A DNA stretch of 64,000 nt, taken from positions 16,917,745 through 16,981,744 of the forward strand of contig CM022667.1 of the NCBI GenBank assembly GCA_012295275.1. The letters run 5' to 3'. This DNA comes from Chrysomallon squamiferum. Lineage: Eukaryota; Mollusca; Gastropoda; Neomphalida; Peltospiridae. The translations under genes were made by a program, and so were the position numbers. The notes beneath the pieces were generated by a model. It made no database searches and was not told the DNA's origin. It saw nothing but the letters and a program-made list of their open reading frames with translations. This document shows, piece by piece, positions 13,259 through 41,955 of the stretch (position 1 is its first letter; each line of letters starts with the position of its first letter).

Positions 13259-15324
13259 ATGTTCATAAAAAACATGCGTACATACTTACATACATACATA
13301 CATACATACATAAAAACACATAGATAAATATATATAAATTTAATAATAATAAATTAAACATAAAATATTAATAATAATAAAATACACTGACCGTTACATA
13401 TGGATTAAATGGATATTATGAACTTTGCTGCAAAATGCCGCATTTTAAATTATTAATATTCGTTAGCGGTTAACAAAAAATAATGATATGATAAATGAAG
13501 AAATAGAGAAATAAATTTAATTATGAAAATGTGTTTTATTTCTCTTTCTCAACCCATTCATTTGAATTCCTATGTTCCTCATCTTTGAAATGCCTGGTAT
13601 ATAAATTTGATTTCAAAAAAGAGAACCGTTTAAAAAGAAATTTCTCTGCCGTTTGATCAGACAGTTGTTTTAACTTTGTACCTTCCTGTCGTGGATGTCA
13701 ACGAGTTTTCTCTTTCATTTATAATAATAAAAGTAATAATAAGAAAAATAATAGTACTAGTAGTAGTAATAACAATAATAGTTGAATTAAGAACATTAAT
13801 AATAATAATAATAATGTGATGATGATGATGATGATGATGACTATACTTTTATCTGCTTCTTATTGTAGTTATTACTATAATAACAAGAATGATGATGATG
13901 ATAATCATGTCACGTTTCAATAACCGATAACCATTATTCTTTTCAGAAGATTCTTTCAGCGCTGTATTTGTACAGAAAAGCAGTTGATGTATAATGCCTG
14001 CACTGTGCAAATATTTGACACCAGAAAAACAGCACTTCAGTTTAGTGCAAATAAATGTACATTCGATATTTTATAATTTCTTCATTACTTTATTTTTTTT
14101 TTATTATTATTATATATTTTTCGCATTAATGTGTGTGTGTGTTTGTGTGTTTGTGTGTCTGTGTGTATGTGTGTGTTTATATATGTACACATGTGCGCAG
14201 ATGTATCTAAGTGAGTATGAATTGTATATAATAAAGTGTATCTTTGATATAGGTAACATTTATGTATATGTATCTATATGTCTATGAATCTATATAAACA
14301 TATACATGTGTATGTATATGTGTGTGTGTGTGATATAAGTTTATGAAAGATGAAGTTATTAACGTGAACTATATGTATATTAAAAATAATTTTAATAATG
14401 TTTAAGAATACTGATAATAAATGCCCTCTAGATAATAACGAATACGATTATTTCAGTTCGACATTATCGACTATTTCTTTTCTGCAGACATGGACACACA
14501 AATGTTCTGATAGTTTTATTACTGATTTCAGCTCCGCGTCACCATGCTGACAGTGATGGGGTAACTGCAGTACTTATTTCTTTTAGCTTTAATTCCATAC
14601 AGTTCTGAAGCTAAAACAAGCATGAATAGACATTGGCCAATGCATGTCTACATAAACTCAGCGAACGTGACTTTATCATTAACGTCAGTCAGGTTGACAT
14701 GTGCAAATAAACAAATTAGTGAAAAGACTTTGAATAAAATGACATAAATAATCATAAAATGACAATAATTAACACAAAATACATGCAAGGTATTTAGTTT
14801 GTATTCAAGATGTAATACATTTTTAAATAAGATCCAAAAATAATCTCATTATAATCACATAATTTCTCCAACAATCTTTTTACGTTCAAGATTCAGCGAA
14901 ACGTAGAGCTTTTGAATTCAGAACAATGTGAACACAGAGTGTGCCTTCCGCTGAACCGTAACACACCAGAATGAAAGACGGAAGAACTTGCGTCACTTCA
15001 GTTTCTAATTACAGCTAAATAATAGTTTCCAGTGTTTCTCTCATTAGAAACTAAGACTGTTAGAGGACACTGTAGAATATTTGCTATAAGCTGACACAAA
15101 ACGAAAACAAATCAAAGGTTAACTCCTAAAAAAATGTAATTATAATTTGCTTCCAGTTTTAGTATATGCACTGTGTGAACAGGGCTTAATACTGGTTATA
15201 ATTCAAATGTAAATATACTAGCATGTATGTATTAGTTAATGCATGTAAGAATGAATATACTCTGCCTTATGTACGTCTGATTAGACTTTGCACGTAGATC
15301 ATATTCGGGAATACAGGAGAACAG

Positions 15325-15395
15325 CTACGACCTCACAAAGAAACGTCAGATGTCGCTGACTAGACTGGATGATGTAGCACCCACTCGTCCAGCTC
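15325..15395 (-). repeat. Dispersed repeat family, partial copy
   Basis: The sequence shares ACGACCTCACAAA, CGTCAGATG and GTAGCACCCA-type blocks, in the same order, with the element at 33121-33240 and, inverted, with the one at 32181-32295. It is truncated and lacks the CT/TA tail of the other copies. Confidence 0.6.
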
Positions 15396-16055
15396 CTGTA
15401 GCAGACGACAAAACTAGTCTGTCCTCAAGCTAACTGTATATATGTACTTATGAATAAACGTATGTATGTATGTGTGTATGTATGTATGTATGTATGTATG
15501 TATGTATGTGTGTATGTATGTTTGTATGTATGTATGTGTATATGTATATATGTATGTATGTATGTGTGTATGTATGTATGTATATATGTATGTATGTATG
15601 TGTGTGTGGGTGTGTGTATGAACTATATTTCAAGATAAAGTTATTTAGTGTTTAATCTGGCTAGCTGCATAAGTTAATCTAATTCTTAATGCATAAGTTA
15701 ATCTAATTCTTTTTGTTAGTAGCGTTCGCTATCGCTATTAATAAATGAGCATCGTTAAACAATAAACAATAAAAATAATAATAAAAGCAAGAACAACAAT
15801 AACAAGAACAAGAACAAGAAAAAGAAAAAGAAGAGAAAAAGAAGAAGAAAAAACAGCAACAAAAATAATAATAATGATAGTAATAACAATAATAACAATA
15901 CTAATGTCTATTATGAAAAAAAAAGGAAAAAGAAATAAATCAGTAATAATAATTATAATAATGATGATGATGACAATAAAGTAATGATTATTATGATGAT
16001 TGTTTTGAAAACAACTGAAAAAAGAAGGAAAAAGGAAAAAGAAATAAATCAATCA

Positions 16056-16100
<45 letters not shown>

Positions 16101-16884
16101 CAAAAACGAACTAATGGTAATGAATTATCTCCCTTTATCTTTTTTCTTTCGTGTATTGACATTTTACTGCGCAGTCGATACATTATTCTGGGTTTTGTGT
16201 TTTGTTTTCCTATTTTATTTGCTTATTTAATTACTTGTGTGTTTATTTTTACAAAACCCAATATATTTTGTTAAATCATTTTCTAATTACATTTACGTGC
16301 ATGCATACATACATCACTGTATGTGTACATACCCGCAGATTCATAAATACTCACATAAAACACACAAACACATATACACACACTATATATTATTCTTTAT
16401 TATCATTTCTTTAAATATACTGAATATTACGTGTATATATTTTGTCTTTCTTGTACTTTCTTGTAAGATAAAAAATGTTAAAAATAAAAAAAATAATAAT
16501 AAAAAAAAAATTAAAAAAATAAAATAAACCTTTCTAATGAAAACATTTCTGGTTAATGTAACTAAAATTTAACTTAATTTAGTTGATGAGTACCATCTGA
16601 AGTTTATGATTGTCTTCGAATATGTTGATTTTAATTAAACAATTATTAAAAAATCAAATAAATACTCACATATACACATACACACACACACGCACAAAAA
16701 CACACATGAATAATTTACGGAAATTATTAGGTGGAATTATGTTACATATTTCTAAGTCCTAAGTTGATCACTCACACACACACAATTATTGTAATTTACT
16801 GAAACAACAGAATGAACTCAACGCTTGTGTTAACCCCTGTAATCGGCTTCCAGTCAGTTTGTGTTTACTGTAAATGATTCGATT

Positions 16885-19849
<2,965 letters not shown>

Positions 19850-20734
19850 GACTGACGTCTGCAGTGTGAAAACTGTCCTTCCAAATCATATTCCTTGTTA
19901 ATGATCAATAAGTCATCATTAAACACAATATCGATCCAGCTTTTCTTTTTTCTTGCTTCATATTGGCTCGTATATTTACCATTAAACAAAGCAGTCGAAG
20001 GAAAAATAAGAAAAAGAAGTAAATGAAATGTATAAATAAGTTTAGTTTATTTGAAAATTCCAATGAAATGTTTAATAATTCAGTAACAAACATGAAAATG
20101 TCAACTTTAAATATGGTAAAGATCAGGAAATAAAATCTTGTTTATTTACACTTTTGTGTAACCAGGGAAACATCCACTAGGAAACAGGATGATTTTTACA
20201 CGAATTGTATCGCAGGGCATGTAGTTTAAAAAAAGAAGTTTACCGGGATGGATAAAAGAAATGATGATGACGATGATGATGATGATGATGATTATGATAA
20301 TATCAGTTTTAGGTTATAAAGGGTAATTAATGCAAAGGGTTTAACAGTGCACGTAGAGAACATTATTTTATTGTTTTATGAATGATATAGCAAATTATAA
20401 TTTTGACGGAATGTATTAAACTGCACATTTAATTGACTAAGACTTTAAGCTATAGGCAAGTTCTTTTAAAATAAATAAATAAAATAAAATAAAATAAAAT
20501 AAAATAAAATGAAAAATCTATTACTGCAAAAAATGTACAGCTACTGAGTACTTGATGAACAGTGCTTGGTATTGCTACTTCTAAATGCTGCTGTTGTTAC
20601 TGAAACTAGTACTACTATCACTACTACTGCTACTAATAATGACAACAAGAACAGCAACAACAACACCAACGATACAAGAAATTGGTTTATATAATTAAAT
20701 TTAGCATATTCTTTTGGTTAGGGTTTGAATATTC

Positions 20735-20796
<62 letters not shown>

Positions 20797-22895
20797 CTAT
20801 TATATATATATTAGATTTTTAACTATTATTTATGTTTTATCTGTAGGAATGATGATTTGACGATGCAAATGCTGATGGCAGTCATTACGATGATAATGAT
20901 GATTATGATGATAATGATAATTATGATGATAATGGTGATACTGATGATAATATCTAGGCAATATTTTAGAATATTAAATATAAAATACTAGAAACAGAAG
21001 CAAGAACGTTAAAAGATCTGACCTCAGATGAAACTTTTGTTTTAGAAAATCCAATGTATTATCTATAATCTACTTATTTTATTCATATATATACTTTATG
21101 CACTCTTTTCCATATAGTTTTTTATCGCAATATTTATTATTATTATTGTTGTTGTTGTTGTTGTTGTCATATTGCTGTTAATTTTGATATTGTTATGTAA
21201 TAGTATTAGTTTATTATTATATCGTTTATATGATAAAATTACTCAAAAAAAAAAAAAAGAAGATAAATAAATAAATAAACTGATAAAATTATTGTGTAGA
21301 AGTATTTTAGATGTTTTAACATTCTCTAGTTAGGAGTACATGTTTGAATTTTGACAGGATGACAAATTATCACCAGGACAACAAGGTCTTTAATTCACTG
21401 CATCCTCCTCATCTTTGCAGTCAGTATTTTCACGTCAGTTCCAGTCTACAGGGAACAGCGAGATTCATTTTCAAAAAAACGAAAAAACAGAAAACATTGA
21501 AAACAATAAATCAAATTTAAAATTTTATTTCGTACGAAAAGTCATAGACATCAAAAATAAATGTTAAATTATTCAAGGTAACATCATTACCTCATCTGTC
21601 ATATATCACAATATTTACAGTACTTACTTACAATACATCTGCATAATATAATATAAAATTAGATATAATTATGACATGATATAGTTTCTGCAGATACTGT
21701 ATATTAGAAATTATATGTAGTGATAATATTTGTGGTTTGTTATTGTTGACAGCTGGTATCATCTGACGTTTTGTCCGTATCACGTTCTGTGGTGTGTTAC
21801 AAAATTATAATGTGCGTACATATAAGACGTTAAAGTAACATACGAATAGAGAACAATACAAACCAGGTGTGGATATATTCTGAAATAACGAAGCTTCAGG
21901 TTCTAGTGCCCATAATCCCAGAGCTGCCCCAGAAGCGACTTTAGTTCAAACGTCTACAACATTTTAATAAACAAAGAAGTGTGTGAACTTTTAAAACCTG
22001 TCACTGAAGAAGATAATGGTTCTTACCCACATCTCGCTGCTGCTTGCGAAGGAACCCCTCTATAATTGTTCAGCTTCGGAGCTCAAGAAATGTAGGTAAA
22101 AAAAAGCAAGTAAGCAAACCAAGCCAAACTGTTATAACACTCCTTTATACACACAGTTATACATAACAATAGTTATAGTTAGTAAAATTATATATTAAAA
22201 GTTAAAGGTTTCTTATGCCTATTATACATGCAGACTAATCATTACAGTAAATAGTGCTGTAAAATGTAAATTAACTGTTGGAAAATAATTCTGTAACATT
22301 AAAAGGACAGTGTAATAATGTTAACATTACTATATAATCATTTTAAAATAACGACAAAACAGTTATTTTGAAATTATACACTTTTAAACTAGCTACAAAA
22401 TAATAGTTTAAACGTAACGACAACATAATTATTCCAGTCTACAGTTAGATGTTTGAAAATTTCAAAAAGTAAGTATCAGTAACTAAAAGAAAAGGAAAAG
22501 CAATGCTTTTTCTTAAAATACAAAGACTAATTTAGAAACTGACTATATGAAGGGTCTCAAGATAATACCTGGGGTATGGAACATGAAAATAAAATACATA
22601 GATCCTAAATCTTGTTTTTCTTTATCAAAATATGTTTGAAAACAGTACTGTCATGTTTGAAAGGTGTTAACTTTTCTAACTGGAACTTAAACAAACCTAT
22701 GATGCTGTTTCAATAGCAATAATTAAGTTAAAAATAATTATCCAGAATAACTGATAGCTGATTATTGCCACCCCAAAGTTCCATTCTTTAAGGTTCAACG
22801 GAAATTATTTAAGATAAATCATTTTAAGATTACAACAGGTTCAAACTTGGTTGTTCTCGTCTTCTTTTCCCATCTTTTATTTTTCCATTTTGTTG
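19850..22895. other. Spacer between lectin copy 2 and the minus-strand receptor gene
   Basis: No gene was recognised. Contents include GAT-rich runs (about 20250-20300 and 20880-20955), (TTA)n at 20738-20796, an AAAAT pentanucleotide run near 20480-20510 and other AT-rich sequence. It should contain the promoter of lectin copy 2 at its left end and the 3' UTR of the receptor gene at its right end. Confidence 0.5.
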
Positions 22896-33627
<10,732 letters not shown>

Positions 33628-34600
33628 TCTACAAGTGTTTTTAAAACTATACACATGTTATCCAGACAGAATCTTTCTAAGTCTAAAATGGTTTTGTGCT
33701 GATCTTCTAAGCAGTTTCCTCTTCGCTGATGTCTGTTCCAAAAATACAGATTTTGAATCCACGATTAATTTAAATTATCAGGTTTTAACATAATTGGATT
33801 ATTCTCTTACTGAATAATAGAATTTATCGATCCGATGAATGGACATTAAACTTTGTATCACTATGTGAACAATAGTTCTGAGAACAGAAAAGAAAGTTGA
33901 ATTAATAGATACTTTCATGTTTCAAATCAATAATTTGTCTTACACTTTGTTCTGTTCACAATAGCTAGCAGAACAGCAACAACAACAAAATATTCAAAAC
34001 AGAAAGAAACTTTGTTCTTTTATTTCTTAATGTTTCTAACATTTTGCATGGAACTAAGCATAATTAAAAGAAGGTATGTTTTTTAACATTAAATTCTCAG
34101 AGGAAACAATTAAACGCTGAATATTCGTAATACTCGGTTAAGATCATTATAATATAAAAATTGCATCAAAGCTCTGTTAATGAGACGTCTGTGTTTTTTC
34201 TAGAATTCAAAGATGTCAGCTAACCTATATTATACATGCTTCTCGAACTGGTGTGTATGGGCAAAATATTCTTTCTTACATCAGCAATGATTTAAAACAC
34301 ACATTCATACTGCAGCAATGACACGTCTAAATATAAATAATACAAAAAATGATGAGTGAAACAAATTAAACGACTACAATCGTATACAGTTAATGAATAA
34401 CTATTATTATGTATGATGCAGACTGTTGTATGTGTTTTCCCTGAATGTGTTTATAACATCCATTGCTTCCAGTGAATAGAAATGGTTTATTCTCATTATA
34501 ATAATAAGAACAAACAACAACACTAACGACAACAAAAGGAAGCAGAAGAAGAAAAAAGAAGAAAACTAGGAAGAAGAAGAACAACAACAAACACAACAAT

Positions 34601-34633
<33 letters not shown>

Positions 34634-35629
34634 AATAATAATAATAATAATAATAAAATATAGCTGTGTGTGATTCAGGTCTGAGTGTCCGCAGATATCA
34701 GTTTCATAATGACACCCACACCTTTTTATTCAAGCGTTTTAAAAGTGAAGGGTTCAGCATATCTGAGAAATTTCTAACTCTTTGGCTATATTAAAACAGC
34801 ACCGATATTAATTTTTATATATTTACCATTGTTTATATATTAATAAAATTTGGACCGCTATAATACATGGAGATTAGCATTCTGCGGGTGTATATATTAA
34901 TTCATATGTCATGTTTGCCTTTGACGATTATCCCCACCAGAAACAAAGTCTGTTTTGCATTTTCACTCTTTTCTTCTTTTTTTCGAGAACTATTGAAAAC
35001 AGATTAAGACTCTTCAAAGAGAATGGAAATAAATCTGCTCTTTATTTTCTAAGCTACATGATCGTGGATTGAAGTCCGTTTTTGTTATCAATCTTTTTTA
35101 TTTTATAATTTCATTTTTTTCTTTATTTTTCAAAAAGAATTTCACGTTTCATTAGTCCAATGGATTTTGCTTAACAATAATGTTTGTTGTGAGATTTTTA
35201 AAAATAACAATTAAAAATGATTTTCTGTTTTTATTGTTTCACTTTGATTTTATTTGGAATAAATATATAGATGAAGAAGAATAAAATATAGGTTACTGAC
35301 GTAGATTTTATAATCGGTTTAAGTTTCTTTGTCTTTTAAATTTTAACATTGTCACACACAAGGAATTAAGGTTTACTATCTACACTGCTTTTACACTAAA
35401 TTGAATCGATTATATTTTTCAGTTTTATTTCTTTTATTCATATTATATTGTACAGTAGCTATATCTGATGGTCAAAACGTAAAGTGTTTTGACTCTGACT
35501 GATTGATATTAATCACGGATTATATTACTATTAGAATATTGTAGGTGTGGTCACAAAGCTGAGAAAAACGTCTTTTTATAAAAAAAATAAGTCAAATGAT
35601 ACCAAACATTTCCAAAATAGAGTTATAGC
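33628..35629. promoter_or_regulatory. Intergenic region between head-to-head receptor genes
   Basis: About 2.0 kb separates the start codons of the two divergent paralogues, so it must hold both promoters and could be shared. I see AAC/AAT triplet runs (about 34590-34656) but no recognisable gene. A TATA-like element for the plus gene is listed separately. No clear TATA box is seen for the minus gene. Confidence 0.5.
35577..35583 (+). promoter_or_regulatory. Possible TATA box of the plus receptor gene
   Basis: TATAAAA lies 47-53 bp upstream of the start codon, which would give a short 5' UTR of about 20 nt. It is a plausible core promoter element, but AT-rich context lowers its weight. Confidence 0.4.
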
Positions 35630-36083
35630 ATGAACGTGAAATTTGTTTTATTCGTCTTTACTGTTCTTTGTACTTTTAAACTGGGTAAGTAAACTAGTAA
35701 CTAGTATTACTGCTACTACTGCTACTACTACTACTACTACTACTACAGTTTCTTCTTCTTCCACTACCATTACTCCTGTTATTATAAAAATCGGCACTGT
35801 GACACGAAATTTCGAAACAAATCTGAATATAAATTATCAAGTATAAATAGCCCGGCGGTTATTGCTATACTACTAATAAAACTTCTACTATCTATACTAC
35901 TACCACCAATATTATTACCAACACTAATTCTACTACTATAAATACTATTACTTCTTCTTCTTCTTCTTCTTCTTCTATTACTATTTATATAACAATAATT
36001 CCTACAACTACTACTATCACTACTATGTAAGTTACTACTATGATTACTACTTATACTACTACTATTGCCACAATTACTACTAC

Positions 36084-36137
<54 letters not shown>

Positions 36138-37526
36138 CATCATCATCATTATTACTACTATTATTACTAATATTACTAAAGCAAATTCTAAAATTAAATG
36201 ATACATGTTGATGGTATATTATTCTAAATACTGGCAAAAGGATTTTTTTTTTTATTAATACTGTTTATAATTATATTTATTACTAATGTGAAATAGATTT
36301 AGAAACAGTCATCACTTATAATATTCTTCCTAAATCATGACTAAAATGAAATAAAGGACAAAAAATATTTCAGTTGATGTTTCTATGATTTTCTAAGAGA
36401 GCGTCTTCGGAATGTGTATACATTAGTGATGGCTTGTGAATCTGTTTCATAAATTTAATAAACATAATCAGAAATGAATATCCTGCCAAATAGTTATTTG
36501 GAGCAAGCGAGAATTTTTGGAGACTTGATTTGTATGTAGATATACATAAATAAAGAAAGGGGACATTCCATGTCAAATCACCCATTCCTTTTAATCCCAC
36601 CGTCTTCGATTCTACTGAAATTTGGCGTGTAGGATCGCAAATATCAGCTGTTAGATGCTGGCCCTCGAATCCTGACATTTTGGCCAAAGGCGTTGATAAC
36701 TCGATGAAAGTGGTATCAGTGAAAAGCTAATTTGATGAGGATTCTAAAACTGTCATTCCTTAACCAAGCTATTTCACTTTTAGTTTGAACTTGAATATGA
36801 CGTTGTGGCCATAAGACAACTGAATTCCATGATGTTACCTACAACATATATGAAATCATAGACTGTATATTTGTAGTTTAATATTAAAATATACTTAAAG
36901 TGGACATTTCTAACTATAAAACGTAAATTTTGGCCCTTCTAATGCATTAACGTACACTAAATACCTAATTTACAACAGGCTCGTAATTTTCGTTTATGTA
37001 AATTTGGTGGTAGCAAAGATTGATGAAATGGTTCTTCTAACGTCTTTTATAAAGAAGTAAAATTATGGCACGTCTTCCTCGTGCATCAAAGTGCATTTTG
37101 TGTACATTAATGCTTAGACGAGTCAAAATGGACATACTATATCCACTTTAAGTGTAATTTACTACTAAACTGCAAATATTACTACTGGATTTTTTATATG
37201 TTGGATGATCTGATACGGAATGACTGAACGAGTCGATATGTATATCCGCATGTATTAAATTATCTCCATGTGTACTTTCGTCTACATCTCCCATCTTCGT
37301 CTTCGTCTACATTACTTTTGCTACTTCCCAGCTCTTTTTCTGGACTGTCCTGAACCCGCTCCAGTGGCCAATGCTTACCGAGTGTGGAAAGGAGGATCTC
37401 CAGGAAGTGACGTCACGTATAAATGTGTGTACGGCTATCAACATACTTCTGGTGATCTGGTCAGAACATGTGATGGTGACAGTGGAACATTTTCTGGAAC
37501 TGAACCGGTTTGTACACGTAAGTTTA

Positions 37527-37571
<45 letters not shown>

Positions 37572-37654
37572 GCTGTTGTTGTTGATGTTGTTTTTGTTGT
37601 TGTTGCTGTTGCCGTTGTTAGTTTATCATTATTATTTTAATGCAGCCGTAATCG

Positions 37655-37701
<47 letters not shown>

Positions 37702-38058
37702 ATTATCAACATCATTTTGACCATCATCATCAATATTATTAGCATTGCTGAGTTATTGTTGTTGTAGTCGTATGTGATCAACCTGCTAACGTAACTGGTG
37801 CTGACTTCGTCGTTACTAAACTACCTGACCAGAGAGATACAGCCACCTACCAATGCTGGGACGGGTACACTGCACATAAATACACAGAGACACGAAACTG
37901 CAGCGAAGAGTTTGGAAACTGGGACGGCATGCCTTTGATGTGTTCAGGTAATTTGTTATACTCTTTCTAATTAAGGTAATAGGTATTTCTGAACTAAACA
38001 ACCCGTGTAATATGATTGAAGTCTTGATCCTTTTCAACCAGTTATTTTTTTTTATTAT

Positions 38059-38090
<32 letters not shown>

Positions 38091-39427
38091 CATTTTTAAA
38101 CATTACGCTCGTTTAATTTATTTAACGTCAGTTTGCTTCCACAAAAGTGAAATCTACTAAACACCAGATTCACTGCAATAAATCTCACTACATTTCTGTT
38201 ACTAAATATATTCATTATAGAATAAGCTTATATTTTACTTCACTTTGGTAACAATAAACGAATACAATTTAAAAACACTTGGCGCCGCCATCTTATTCTG
38301 TACGTAACGTCAACACACAGAGATTCTCTAACGTTGTCAGAGAGAAATAAAAAGTAAAAACTGACATCTGTCAATCTGTCGTGCACGCGACGACCCCAGT
38401 TGTGAAGACGTTGGCGGCGCTTAAATATTTTGAAATATTATTATTTTATTATAGTAGTTTGTCTTTCAGAATAATTAACAATAACAAACTGGACTTGAAT
38501 TTTTTTTTTTTTTTTTTATCATTGGTTTTTGTATTACATCATGTAAACATTAATCAGTTTCTATGAATTGTTTTAATATTAACTCATATTCACGCATACC
38601 ATTATGAATGTAATAATTATTTCGTATCTTGTTTCTAAAATTTTGAATTATCTGATCTAGGACTGTATTATGGCATGAAGTTTGAAATGGTAGCTGTAGA
38701 ATGACACATAGAAAACTTTCTTTAATATTAACGTTTAATTATTAGGTGCTATAAACCTGACAGCCAGCAATCACGTGATAACTCAGAGCTCTACTAAAAG
38801 TGGACAGTGCTACAGAACCAATGATGAATTAAAGCCGTGGTTGAGGCTGTCGTTCAAATCAACTGTGTACTTCATCCACAACGTAGAAGTGTACTTCGCA
38901 TCTAACAGTAAGTAAAATTTTATTTTAAATGTTCATTAGAAACAAATGTAATTATTCTTTTTTGCATTAAATAAAACATCGCTCTTTTGTTTTATTGTCC
39001 TACTATATTATTTGTCGTGAAACACTAACCTTGTGTACAGTATTTAACACGTGTTATTTATCCGATTAATACTTTTTAATTCGATTAAGACTCTAAATCC
39101 TATGATAACTTTGAAGCTGATAAACTTATGTTATTTTGTTATGTTTTCTTGTTTAATAATAACAGTCAATGGAAATGAAAAATGATCAGTTATTTTATAG
39201 CCTTTACTGATAACAATTTATAAATTTGTTTAATTCATGGTGTTTCTCTTTTTATTTTTCTCTTAATTATTTATTAGTTACATAAAAATTTCATTTCTGA
39301 ACTAAGTCGAACATCCTTTCTGTTCTCTTTAATCTTCTGACTTCTGTACGTTTTTGTTTTTTGTTGTTTTGTAGCTCTTCTTCTTCTCCTCCTTCTTCTT
39401 CTTCTTCTTCTTCTTCTTCTTCTTCTT

Positions 39428-39489
<62 letters not shown>

Positions 39490-41214
39490 TATTACTACTA
39501 CTACTACTACTACCACTACTACTGTATCAAATTACAAAGAATTTTTCTTAGATGATATTTGCTTTTTTGAAAAAAGAAGTACTTCGTCCATTGCCGTCCA
39601 AGGTGGAAATCGTCCTGCACGTGTTGTGAGAAGTGTGTTGGCTCTTCATTATTTAGATGTGGCTGTAGTTTCTCAGTCTTGATTCTGTTCTTGTTATTCC
39701 ATTTTATTTTATTTTTCTTCAGAATCTAATAATAACAATATAGAGATATTTATAATAAAATACGGAAAATCTTCCAAATGTGAGATAGACAGCTTTAGTA
39801 CGTCTCCTCCTGTGATGAAAGTCAACTGTAGCGGCCTGGCAAAGGCAGTTGAAATAAAGGCAGAATATAAGACTCCAACATCTCTTGAAATATGCAACGT
39901 AAACTTGTATGGACTGGAACATAAGTGTGAGTAAATAAGCACTGGAACATAAGTGTGAGTAAATAAGCACTGGAACATAAGTGTGAGTAAATAAGCACTG
40001 GAACATAAGTGTGAGTAAATAAGCACTGGAACATAAGTGTGAGTATGATGGCAGAAAGTAAAAAAATACAAACAAGCAGTATGTCAGTTAGATAAGCAAT
40101 TCTGATAATATATATATATATTTTTTTTTTATTGATTCATAGCAGTTTCAACTGTGAAATATAAAAATAAAATACGAACACACACACATACACACACACA
40201 CACATACATAGGCATATACATATAAAATAAAATAAAATAAAAAATATTTAAGAGAATTTTAGGAAATTTTTATAAAAAAACATAATTATCGTTGTTATTT
40301 CTCAAAAAACAAAATTAATCTTTGTTCTTTCATCATCTTACAGCTGGATGTGATAGACCTGGTCTAAAACTATTTTCCCGTTCCAAATATACTTCTAAAG
40401 ATTATGGAGCTACCGCCAGATACCAGTGTGAGGAGAATGCAGGATATCACTACCGAAAAGGAACCATTGACGTAAAATGTGCTGGTCAGTTCAGCAAATG
40501 GACAAATCTATCAATCTGGTGTTTTAGTGAGTTTGTTTAGACTACTTATCAATATCTTGAGCAGAAGAGAGAAAGACAGAAAATGAGAGTTATTTCTTTA
40601 GTCATTTTAGAAATTAAAGGATGTTTTTAATTCTCATTACATACTACAGAAAAACTGACTACATCTACGTTATTTTTGTTTGTTGTTTGTTGTTTCTTTT
40701 TTTGGGGGGTTGTATTATTATTTCAAGCGTTATATTTAATTATTATTAGATTAAAAGCTTCTCAGTCATTTCGCTATTAAGTAGTTTGATTACCATTTGA
40801 CAGTATATATTTGAAATATTACACAGGACCAGTGGTAGTTCTAGCAGGGAATAACATTTCTTATTCAAATGATTCAACTGCTGTTTGGGATTTTGGTAAA
40901 AATTATCAAGTACGAAGAATCCGTTTCGACCTAAATAAAAAAGGTTACAATTTGTTTTATAATGTATGAATAACTGAAATGAAATATTTTCACATTAAAA
41001 ACAAATATCTTACACACATACATATACAAATACACTCACATATAAATGCCAAACATACACACACACACACACACTCATACACACAAAACGCACATAAACA
41101 TACACATACACATATTTACATACATGTGATAATGATGACGAAAGCGTGTTTTAATGAATTTTTAACTTATTCCAAATCAAACAAATAATTATATAAAGCA
41201 ATGAATGAATAAGA

Positions 41215-41264
<50 letters not shown>

Positions 41265-41918
41265 CAAAGTAAAATTTATTTTAAAATGTGTCCAAAAAGG
41301 TATTCATTATTTTATTGATTTAATTTCAGAGAATGTATATAAATGGAAATTAGCCATGAGTATGAATGCTCAAGATTGGCCACTGAAGTATTTTCGAAAA
41401 GAGGTTGTAAAACTCTTTGATAAGCAAGTACATTTTCACTCGCCATTGTTTCCAGTTGGGCGTTATATTATTTTGTTCACTGGTAACAAGAAAAAGACGC
41501 CGAAATATTCCAAGTTCGTTTTGAAGATATTTGGAAGTCTGGAAGGTGAGATCAGACAGTGTTATGTTATATTCCTTAAACAGGCCTGAATTTGAAATAA
41601 TGGGATTCTCCGCATACTGAAACACACTCTTCCAAGTTCAACGTTAATTTTAAAAATAGTTTGATGTTTGGAATGTAAGATTATAATATATTTTAATGTA
41701 TATCTCAAACAGTATAGGATCTTGTAAGTTTGGGGTTCTATTTATTGCGGATGATACCATTTAAAGTTCCGACTTATTCCAAGTTTAACGTGAAGATATG
41801 TGGAGGTTTTGGAGTAAAGTTAAAAACTGTTAAATTATAATTCTCAAGAAAGCCCAGAATGTGACTTGAGTGAAGTTTCACTTATACTGGAACATATTCA
41901 AAACCCATTTACTCATTT

Positions 41919-41955
<37 letters not shown>

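Larger units (their letters stand above)
12937..16884. other. Spacer between the tail-to-tail lectin genes
   Basis: A candidate poly(A) signal for lectin copy 1 (AATAAA) is at 13253-13258. Otherwise the stretch holds TG/TATG tracts (about 14130-14340 and 15460-15615), AAT and GAT triplet runs, and at 15325-15395 a fragment of a dispersed repeat also found inside the large minus-strand receptor gene. No further gene was recognised. Confidence 0.5.

Noticed and set aside
39274-39516. Arg-rich minus-strand frame
   Set aside because: It is a translation of a (TTC/GAA)n triplet run in an intron of the plus receptor gene.
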